The notes beneath the pieces are model-generated. The model was not told the origin of the DNA, made no database searches, and saw nothing but the letters and a program-made list of their open reading frames with translations. From an uncultured Neisseria sp. (GTDB lineage Bacteria > Pseudomonadota > Gammaproteobacteria > Burkholderiales > Neisseriaceae), in contig CALFOA010000313.1 of the NCBI GenBank assembly GCA_937919795.1, forward strand, positions 1-5,561: DNA of 5,561 nt. Direction: 5' to 3'. Numbering within the stretch: the first letter of the stretch is position 1; every line of letters begins with the position of its first letter. Position numbers and translations under genes: made by a program. Shown piece by piece: positions 1 through 4,234 of the stretch.

Positions 1-18
1 CGTGTGCTCTTCCGATCT
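1..18 (+). other. Illumina TruSeq adapter remnant at contig end
   Basis: The first 18 bases, CGTGTGCTCTTCCGATCT, are identical to the 3' end of the standard Illumina read-2 adapter, in the orientation in which the adapter runs into an insert. Genomic sequence therefore starts at 19. The exporter reading frame happens to stay open through the adapter, so a gene caller could give it false residues here. This identification rests on memory of the adapter sequence, which is well known. Confidence 0.95.
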
Positions 19-227
19 GCGCTGCCCGCCAGCAACACCACCTGCGTATTCAACTGCGCCTCATTGGCCTCATCCGCCGCCTGCAATACCACATCCGGCT
101 GCTGCTCCTGCGGCAGCAAGGCGGTTAGATCGGTTTGCAGCCAGTTTTTCGCCGCCAGCATATAGGCAAGAAACAGGCAGAGCAAAAGCATAAAGGCGGT
201 GTAGAGGTGGCGGGGTTTGGGGTTCAT
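19..227 (-). CDS. MMPL/RND-family exporter, N-terminal fragment (APE export, ApeM-like)
   Basis: This is the first 69 codons of a gene cut by the contig end and adapter. The product begins MNPKPRHLYTAF. It has one hydrophobic membrane segment at about residues 8-26, then the start of a periplasmic domain with TDLTALLPQE (residues 32-41) and VVLLAGS near the break. An N-terminal membrane helix followed by a TDLTALLP-like stretch is typical of the large MMPL transporters (about 750-800 aa) in aryl polyene clusters, which are thought to export the polyene or its lipid conjugate with a LolA-like partner. The ATG at 225-227 lies 45 bases after the LolA-like gene. An AAGG Shine-Dalgarno-like stretch sits 9 bases upstream inside a DUS, and the last DUS base is the A of this ATG. 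The call rests on little sequence plus strong context. Confidence 0.8.
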
Positions 228-238
228 TCAGACAGGCC
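227..238 (-). repeat. DUS copy (GGCCTGTCTGAA) overlapping exporter start codon
   Basis: On the minus strand this reads GGCCTGTCTGAA, 11 of 12 bases of the TGCCTGTCTGAA uptake dialect. Its final A is the first base of the exporter ATG. The AAGG at its 5' edge can serve as the ribosome binding site, so one element combines uptake and translation-initiation signals. Confidence 0.85.
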
Positions 239-272
239 TTTTCGGAAAACAATGCAATATCGTGATGGAATG

Positions 273-866
273 TTACAACGCCTGCTTGGCAAACGCATCC
301 AACTCTTTGCCTGTCTGAACCTGATTAAACTGCATCACCGTGCGGTCGCCCTGTTTTTCGTTCAACTCAATACGGCGCACCACGCTGTCGCCGCTGATTT
401 CGATGTGGTTGAAAATCTGCTTCATCAGCGCGGTTTTCGGGTTCAGACGCAGCGTCCATTTTTGTTGGCTGCCGGAAAGCTGCAAATCAAACTGTTTTTC
501 CAAGCCTTGGGTGTTGCCGCCGAGTAGGTCGAGAAACAGGCGGATTTGTTGGCTTTGGCCGTTCATTTTGCTTGGGTTGGCGGCAACCCAGCTTTTGCCG
601 TTCCACTGCATAATGCCGTCGGCACGCACGCGCAGGCGGTTTTCAAACGGCTTTTGCATATGCCACAACAGCCCGCGCTTGGGGATCAGCACAAACTGGC
701 CGTTGGTGGTCATCGGTTGGGTAAGCGATTTCAGGTAACGCTGCTGGGTAAACGCGCCTTGCACATTGGCGGGTTTTTGCAGGGTTTGCGCTAGCTCGGC
801 GGTGGAAAACGCCCACAACAGCGGGCTGGCAAGAGTTAGGGCGGCGGCAAAAATCAGTTTTTTCAT
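273..866 (-). CDS. LolA-like outer-membrane lipoprotein carrier protein (APE cluster, ApeL-like)
   Basis: The product is a 197-aa periplasmic protein with a clear signal peptide: MKK, hydrophobic residues 4-17, and likely cleavage after LLWA at residue 19. The mature part shows LolA-like features: VQGAFTQQRYLKSL (near 39-52), GQFVLIPKRGLLWHMQKP (near 60-77), and a C-terminal half with IRLFLDLLGG and NHIEISGD. Length and layout fit LolA relatives that accompany MMPL exporters in aryl polyene clusters. By analogy these bind a hydrophobic lipid-linked product in the periplasm and pass it toward the outer membrane; they are not the housekeeping LolA. I chose the ATG at 864-866 because GAGGAA lies 7 bases upstream and the signal peptide starts there; a TTG five codons upstream (881) would use up the ribosome binding site. 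It lies 40 bases after the thioesterase and 45 bases before the exporter. Confidence 0.85.
   Translation of the reverse strand: MKKLIFAAALTLASPLLWAFSTAELAQTLQKPANVQGAFTQQRYLKSLTQPMTTNGQFVLIPKRGLLWHMQKPFENRLRVRADGIMQWNGKSWVAANPSKMNGQSQQIRLFLDLLGGNTQGLEKQFDLQLSGSQQKWTLRLNPKTALMKQIFNHIEISGDSVVRRIELNEKQGDRTVMQFNQVQTGKELDAFAKQAL
308..319 (+). repeat. DUS, exact TGCCTGTCTGAA, inside the LolA-like gene
   Basis: An exact 12-base copy of the wadsworthii-type uptake sequence lies within the 3' part of the LolA-like coding region, in plus orientation. It is the only full copy pointing opposite to transcription. In the gene it encodes part of VQTGK. Its presence supports a Neisseriaceae host using this dialect. 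Confidence 0.9.
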
Positions 867-904
867 TGTGGGTTTCCTCAATGGGGGAATGGGTTAGCCA
901 AAGT

Positions 905-921
905 TTTCAGACGGTCTGAAA
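905..921. repeat. Perfect 8+1+8 palindrome built from two DUS cores at thioesterase stop
   Basis: TTTCAGAC, one base, then GTCTGAAA forms a perfect inverted repeat made of two head-to-head DUS cores. It encodes the last thioesterase residues F-Q-T-V and the stop codon TGA (907-909). A hairpin would have about 7 pairs with a 3-base loop, but no T-run follows in the direction of transcription, so strong termination is unlikely. Neither half is a full 12-base DUS. Confidence 0.75.
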
Positions 922-1344
922 CGTCGGATGTTCCGCCACGGCTTTCAGCCAGCTATCGGGCGTTTGGAACTGCATTTCGCCGTTTTCCAGCGATACGGCT
1001 ACTTGGGTGGTGGCGGCTTTGGTGAGTTTTGCACCACTTTCGCAATCCACGATGGTGTAGTCGATGCGCAGGCAACTTTCGATTTCCACCACCGCCATTT
1101 CTACGCGGATTTTTTGGCCGAAGCGGGCGGGTTTTACATATTTCAGGTTGAGCTGCACAATCGGCCAGCTAAAGCCCTGCCGCCCCATTTCGTTGTAATC
1201 GTAGCCGATGGCGGTGAGAAAATCGCAGCGCGCCACTTCCAGATATTTCACATAATGGCCGTGCCACACGATGTGCATGGCGTCGACATCGAAAAAAGGT
1301 ACTTCCATTTCGGTGTGGTGGCGGCAGTAGATATGTTTAGCCAT
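907..1344 (-). CDS. Hotdog-fold acyl thioesterase, 4HBT/YbgC type (ApeK-like)
   Basis: The product is a 145-aa single-domain thioesterase, the normal length for the 4-hydroxybenzoyl-CoA/YbgC group. Near the N terminus it has FFDVDAMHIVWHGHYVKYLEVAR (about 17-39; key residues D19, D21, H28, G29, H30, Y31, E36, R39), the family signature holding the catalytic acidic residue and the WHG.Y..Y.E.AR helix. In aryl polyene clusters this protein (ApeK) is thought to release or edit acyl chains from the carrier protein. The ATG at 1342-1344 overlaps the acyltransferase stop by 8 bases, which suggests translational coupling; only a distant GGAAAG is visible as ribosome binding site. An in-frame ATG at 1458 would add 38 Pro/Arg-rich residues lying entirely within the acyltransferase gene and is rejected. 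The stop codon lies in a DUS-core palindrome. Confidence 0.88.
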   Translation of the reverse strand: MAKHIYCRHHTEMEVPFFDVDAMHIVWHGHYVKYLEVARCDFLTAIGYDYNEMGRQGFSWPIVQLNLKYVKPARFGQKIRVEMAVVEIESCLRIDYTIVDCESGAKLTKAATTQVAVSLENGEMQFQTPDSWLKAVAEHPTFQTV

Positions 1345-2278
1345 CGTGTTGTTTTGCTTTCCAAAAATCGTAAAAATTAAACCATTGCAGCGGGTTTTGC
1401 GCGCATTCCTGCGCCAATACATCGGCAAACTGCTGCGCGGCGGCGGCCACGGCGGCATTGCGTTCGCCCCGTTTCCAATCGGTGCTGTCTAAAAAACGGC
1501 GTAGTTTCAAATGATAACGCCCGTTTTGCTTGATGCAAAACAGCGTGTGCACACGGGTTTTCAGCAAGCCCGCCAGCAGCCATGCGCCTTGCGGCATTTC
1601 GGCAGTGTGACCGAGAAATTGCACCGGCACGGTTTTCTCGCCGCGCACCGGCACGCGGTCGGCGGCAATCGCCAGCCATTCGCCTGCCTCGATGCGCTGG
1701 TGCAATTCCATCATCAGCGCCGCATCCAAATCGCTGACCTGTATCAACTGGATTTTATCCGCCCCGGCCTTATTCAAAGCCTCATTAAACGCCTGCGCGT
1801 GGCGGCTGTGTACCAACACATTAAGCTTGAAGCCCTGATGGTGCGACACCAAAGCACGACACACTTCGACATTGCCCACATGCGAGCACACAAAAATCTG
1901 CCCACGCAAACTGCGGTCGCGCACCAGCGCGTACACGTCATCCGGGTCTTCCAACACCAAATCTTCATAGCGGATTTTACGCTGCCACACGGCAAAACGG
2001 TCGCACACTGCTACGCCGAAGGCGACAAACTGCTGGAACACCGGCCAATAGCGCGGCAGTTGCACGCCAGGGTAGCTGGCGCGCAGATGGCGCTGGTAGC
2101 GGGCAATCTGCTCGCGCGGTTGCGGCGAAGTGGCATAAAAATACAGCACAATCAGCCGGATACACGGGTTCATTAGCCAAGCGGGCAGGTAGCGCACCAT
2201 CAGCGTGGTGAGCGCCAGAAACCAACGATTGCCGCGCTCTTGCTGCGCCGCCCAGTGTTTGGAAGTTTGCGTGTTCAT
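1337..2278 (-). CDS. LpxL/HtrB-like lysophospholipid-type acyltransferase (APE cluster)
   Basis: The product is 313 aa, full length for the lauroyl/myristoyl acyltransferase family. It has W9 and ERG (14-16) near the N terminus, a hydrophobic anchor at about 18-50, and the catalytic HX4E motif as H133-V-G-N-V-E138 in VCSHVGNVEV. AADRVP (205-210), FLGHTAEMPQGAW (221-233) and the C-terminal QWFNFYDFW (298-306) follow, all matching landmarks of this family. In some APE clusters this domain is fused to the glycosyltransferase; here the two are separate genes with a lipoprotein gene between them. The inferred role is acylation of the lipid carrier of the polyene, or transfer of the polyene acyl group, at the inner face of the cytoplasmic membrane. 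The ATG at 2276-2278 follows a DUS whose AAGG edge is 13 bases upstream, a rather long spacing. Confidence 0.87.
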   Translation of the reverse strand: MNTQTSKHWAAQQERGNRWFLALTTLMVRYLPAWLMNPCIRLIVLYFYATSPQPREQIARYQRHLRASYPGVQLPRYWPVFQQFVAFGVAVCDRFAVWQRKIRYEDLVLEDPDDVYALVRDRSLRGQIFVCSHVGNVEVCRALVSHHQGFKLNVLVHSRHAQAFNEALNKAGADKIQLIQVSDLDAALMMELHQRIEAGEWLAIAADRVPVRGEKTVPVQFLGHTAEMPQGAWLLAGLLKTRVHTLFCIKQNGRYHLKLRRFLDSTDWKRGERNAAVAAAAQQFADVLAQECAQNPLQWFNFYDFWKAKQHDG

Positions 2279-2281
2279 GGT

Positions 2282-2293
2282 TTCAGACAGGCC
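2282..2293 (-). repeat. DUS copy (GGCCTGTCTGAA) upstream of acyltransferase
   Basis: This 11-of-12 match to the TGCCTGTCTGAA dialect occupies most of the 19-base gap between the lipoprotein stop and the acyltransferase start. The AAGG overlapping its 5' edge (2293-2296) is the only Shine-Dalgarno-like stretch in the gap. Confidence 0.85.
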
Positions 2294-2297
2294 TTGC

Positions 2298-2897
2298 TTA
2301 TTTTGCCGCCACCAAGCGGAAGTTTAAAGCGGCTTGCGCGGCGGCTTGGGGATTGCTGTCGGTATGCACCGTTAGCAGAATTTCATTGGGTTGGCCGGTT
2401 TGTTGCAAAACATAAGCCGTTTGCTTGGCGGTGGGGATATTGGGCAAAGCTTCTTCTTTGACTTTTTCCGCCTTAAAGCCCAAAGAAGCCGCCGTTTGTT
2501 CGGCCAATTGCGCCATTTCTTGCTCGACGGTTTGCGGGTCGGCAGCTTGGGCTTTTACCGAGCAATACTGTTTGCCGGAAACCAAAAAGAAACGCCCGCC
2601 TTCTGGGGTATGCGCGCCCCATACCTGCCGGGCTTGTGGTTCAAAATTGAATTCCCGCTTTTGCGCCTCGTTGAGCGCCAATAATTTGGCCTGCGCGACC
2701 ACTCCCGCCAACGCTTTTTCATCCGCCCCTGTTGCCACGCAGGTTTTAAAAAACAGTTGCACGGCTTGCTTGGCATGGGTTTCGGTGTTGTTCGCAGCAG
2801 GCGGTGCGGGTTTGGCCGCTTCGCTTGGGCGACCGGATTCGTGGTTGTTGCAAGCGCTTAAGGCCAGTAGTGCCGATACCATCAATATTTTATTCAT
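2298..2897 (-). CDS. Predicted outer-membrane lipoprotein, family not recognised with certainty
   Basis: The product is a 199-aa lipoprotein. It has a short signal peptide MNKILMVSALLALSAC with lipobox L-S-A-C and lipidated C16. Asn at +2 is not an inner-membrane retention signal, so the outer membrane is likely. A Pro/Ala/Asn-rich tether spans about 17-40. The globular part has FFKTCVATGADEKAL (49-63) and WGAHTPEGGRFFLVSGKQYC (93-112). C53 and C112 are the only other cysteines and could form a disulfide. The style resembles small Neisseria (lipo)proteins with an FF.TC motif, possibly the one NCBI calls NMCC_0638, but I cannot confirm this. It does not look to me like the lipoprotein usually found in APE clusters. 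It lies between the glycosyltransferase and the acyltransferase, so co-expression with the pathway is likely; its function is unknown. AGGAAGA provides a good ribosome binding site 6-8 bases before the ATG. Confidence 0.85.
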   Translation of the reverse strand: MNKILMVSALLALSACNNHESGRPSEAAKPAPPAANNTETHAKQAVQLFFKTCVATGADEKALAGVVAQAKLLALNEAQKREFNFEPQARQVWGAHTPEGGRFFLVSGKQYCSVKAQAADPQTVEQEMAQLAEQTAASLGFKAEKVKEEALPNIPTAKQTAYVLQQTGQPNEILLTVHTDSNPQAAAQAALNFRLVAAK

Positions 2898-2918
2898 CTT
2901 AATCTTCCTGCTATCTCT

Positions 2919-2930
2919 TTCAGACAGGCA
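2919..2930 (-). repeat. DUS, exact TGCCTGTCTGAA, first of a tandem pair
   Basis: On the minus strand this is an exact 12-base TGCCTGTCTGAA. It lies in the 38-base gap between glycosyltransferase and lipoprotein, upstream of the lipoprotein ribosome binding site. A second copy in the same orientation starts 16 bases away, making a direct tandem pair. Confidence 0.9.
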
Positions 2931-2934
2931 TTTT

Positions 2935-2946
2935 TTCAGACAGGCC
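2935..2946 (-). repeat. DUS copy (GGCCTGTCTGAA) containing the glycosyltransferase stop codon
   Basis: This second tandem copy matches 11 of 12 bases. It encodes the last residues of the glycosyltransferase (P-V), and its internal TGA at 2936-2938 is that gene's stop codon. The thioesterase gene ends in the same way. Confidence 0.85.
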
Positions 2947-3658
2947 TCTTACCCAAAGTACGCCGCCACAACATGGTACAAAACAATCTGGCGTGCATTT
3001 TGCTGATCAACACATTGTCTTCAAACGCGCGAAAATGCGACACGCCGCCGCGCTCGTATTTCACCGGCGTTTTAATCCACACCGGTTTCACTCCGCGCCA
3101 ATAGAGTCGCACCAGAATTTCGGTGTCAAAATCCATGCGATCGCCAATCGGTTCGTGGCGGATTACCGAGAGTGCGGGCGCCAGAGGATAAAGGCGGAAG
3201 CCGCACATGCCGTCTTTAATATCAGTAGAAAACGTGTGCAGCATATTCCAGAAATCGGTGATTTTGCGGCCGTATAAACGCGCTTTCGGTGCATCGCTGC
3301 CGTATTGCGGCCAACCGCAAATCACCGCATCGGGATGTTGCGCTGCCGCCGCCAGCAGTTTGGCAGTGTCTTCTAATTGGTGTTGCGCATCGGCATCCAC
3401 TTGCAACACATGGCTGTAACCGTGCTCCGCCGCATAAAACAGCCCCGACTTCACCGCCGCACCTTTGCCGCCGTTGCGGTGGCGGTACAACACCGAAATG
3501 CCGTGTTGTGCCGCCAGCGTTTTCAATACCGGCAGGCAATCTTCGCGCGAGCCGTCGTCCACAATCAGCACGTCCAAACCGAAAGCGCGCATGGCTTCGG
3601 CCACTTGGGCGATGGTGGCGGGGTGGTTGTAGTGGGGGATTAGGGCTAGGGTTTTCAT
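2936..3658 (-). CDS. Family 2 glycosyltransferase (APE cluster, dolichyl-phosphate mannosyltransferase-like)
   Basis: The product is a 240-aa GT-A fold enzyme without obvious membrane helices. It has the N-terminal LIPHYNH, the nucleotide-binding IVDDGS (32-37), NGGKGAAVKSGL (62-73), the metal/sugar-phosphate DxD motif in QVDADAQHQLED (86-97), CGFRLYP (152-158) and MDFDTEIL (175-182), followed by HFRAFEDN near 208-215. These are the standard GT2 landmarks in order. The likely role is to add a sugar from a nucleotide donor to the polyene or its lipid carrier; the homologous domain in some APE clusters is fused to an acyltransferase. I chose the ATG at 3656-3658; a TTG directly before it is also in frame. 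The upstream AAAGA ribosome binding site lies in the AT-rich inserted segment, only 14 bases after the preceding stop, so translation of this core gene appears to depend on the inserted DNA. Confidence 0.9.
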   Translation of the reverse strand: MKTLALIPHYNHPATIAQVAEAMRAFGLDVLIVDDGSREDCLPVLKTLAAQHGISVLYRHRNGGKGAAVKSGLFYAAEHGYSHVLQVDADAQHQLEDTAKLLAAAAQHPDAVICGWPQYGSDAPKARLYGRKITDFWNMLHTFSTDIKDGMCGFRLYPLAPALSVIRHEPIGDRMDFDTEILVRLYWRGVKPVWIKTPVKYERGGVSHFRAFEDNVLISKMHARLFCTMLWRRTLGKRPV

Positions 3659-3670
3659 CAAAATTATCTT

Positions 3671-3679
3671 TATTAAGTA
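3671..3679 (+). repeat. Left arm of 9-base inverted repeat near insert edge
   Basis: TATTAAGTA here is the exact reverse complement of TACTTAATA at 4219-4227. The arm includes the stop codon of the HEPN-like gene. Just outside it (3663-3668) is ATTATC, which also occurs at the other edge (4227-4232). In AT-rich DNA such short matches can arise by chance. Confidence 0.4.
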
Positions 3680-4170
3680 GGTTTTATTTTTATGCCCATA
3701 AAATAAGAAATTTCATCACTAACATTATTTTGTAATCGCTTAATGTCTTGAATTACACTTTCAAAATTTTCATCAGTCATGCTCGACAAGTGAAATGACG
3801 GCTCAACCATTTTTTTCTTTGTATTCTTATTTCTTTTCAGATTCAAAAAAGTATTGTTTCCATTCCCTGAAGAGTCTAGCCATAACCCATGAACGACGGT
3901 ATTACGAATATCATATAATTTCGAATATTCATCTAGAATGGTATTCGATGAAGACTCGATTCCGAGGTCATTAAACGCTTCAATTAGTTGTTCACCACTT
4001 TTCCACCAATCTGTATCATTAGTGTCATGCACCCCCTTTAATAAGTGATACCACTCTCCTAAGCTATCTTCGAGGGCAGACATTTCTAAAACTAAATACC
4101 CAACAAACAAAGCCAAATTTTGAGAAAAATAGTATTGACCAATGCCCGTATTTTCAACTTTAGTTTTCAA
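3673..4170 (-). CDS. Putative HEPN-like protein (Rx4H motif), candidate RNase/toxin or defence protein
   Basis: The product is 165 aa and I do not recognise it as a named family. It looks mostly helical: hydrophobic helix at about 18-46 (ending LGEWYHLL), a second at 57-70, a third at 75-94, and a last at 132-158. The third ends in KLYDIRNTVVHGLW, which contains R89-N-T-V-V-H94-G, the Rx4-6H arrangement (R followed by a polar residue, then H) of HEPN ribonuclease active sites. A basic stretch LKRNKNTKKK follows at 111-120. HEPN domains occur in toxin-antitoxin, abortive-infection and CRISPR-associated RNases, but also in non-catalytic proteins. No antitoxin gene is adjacent. The start is TTG at 4170 with GGAAGGA ending 5 bases upstream; the next in-frame ATG is residue 30, which would break helix 1. 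Codon use is AT-rich, unlike its neighbours. Gene reality is well supported; the HEPN assignment is moderate. Confidence 0.75.
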   Translation of the reverse strand: MKTKVENTGIGQYYFSQNLALFVGYLVLEMSALEDSLGEWYHLLKGVHDTNDTDWWKSGEQLIEAFNDLGIESSSNTILDEYSKLYDIRNTVVHGLWLDSSGNGNNTFLNLKRNKNTKKKMVEPSFHLSSMTDENFESVIQDIKRLQNNVSDEISYFMGIKIKPT

Positions 4171-4175
4171 CTTAT

Positions 4176-4182
4176 TCCTTCC
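4176..4182 (-). promoter_or_regulatory. Strong ribosome binding site deciding a TTG start
   Basis: GGAAGGA on the minus strand sits 5 bases before the TTG at 4170. It is the best Shine-Dalgarno match in the window and justifies the TTG over the next in-frame ATG, 29 codons downstream. The 64-base gap upstream is AT-rich and could hold a promoter, but I see no convincing -35/-10 pair. Confidence 0.75.
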
Positions 4183-4218
4183 AACTTCTGTAATAACTAT
4201 TAATCAGAATTTCACTCG

Positions 4219-4227
4219 TACTTAATA
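4219..4227 (-). repeat. Right arm of 9-base inverted repeat near insert edge
   Basis: TACTTAATA on the plus strand pairs perfectly with TATTAAGTA at 3671-3679. It lies in the 64-base gap just after the dehydratase fusion gene and overlaps by one base the second ATTATC direct repeat (4227-4232). Confidence 0.4.
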
Positions 4228-4234
4228 TTATCAC

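Larger units (their letters stand above)
3659..4234. mobile_element. AT-rich, DUS-free inserted segment (putative acquired island of one gene)
   Basis: Composition changes sharply at both edges: row 3721-3780 is 25% G+C by my count, while flanking APE genes are clearly above 50%. The segment begins right after the dehydratase fusion stop and ends at the glycosyltransferase start, so it fits exactly between two core genes. It has no DUS core, whereas copies flank it at 2935 and 4550. No transposase or integrase is encoded. It is best read as acquired DNA, possibly delivered by homologous recombination through the flanks; the mechanism is inference. Confidence 0.6.

Noticed and set aside
442..450. 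A further DUS-like core (GCGTCTGAA on the minus strand) in the LolA-like gene.
   Set aside because: Only the short core matches and the preceding bases fit no dialect; probably chance or a decayed copy.
867..881. TTG start giving the LolA-like protein five extra residues.
   Set aside because: The GAGGAA ribosome binding site lies within that stretch and the signal peptide starts naturally at the ATG at 866.
905..921. Rho-independent terminator after the thioesterase.
   Set aside because: The hairpin has no following T-run in the direction of transcription, and the downstream genes belong to the same pathway.
928..1380. A 150-codon open frame on the plus strand opposite the thioesterase.
   Set aside because: It is a shadow of the thioesterase, which carries conserved motifs; no ribosome binding site or family features are visible.
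1345..1458. A 38-residue N-terminal extension of the thioesterase.
   Set aside because: The extra residues are Pro/Arg-rich, lie entirely in the acyltransferase coding region, and the family normally starts close to the ATG at 1344.
1511..2176. A 221-codon open frame on the plus strand.
   Set aside because: It lies wholly antisensed to the acyltransferase gene, whose family motifs are clear; the product has no recognisable domain and is His/Gln-rich as expected for a shadow frame.
4171..4234. A sigma-70 promoter for the HEPN-like gene (several TAATAT/TAATAG-like hexamers).
   Set aside because: AT-rich DNA gives many -10-like hexamers and I found no well-spaced -35 partner.
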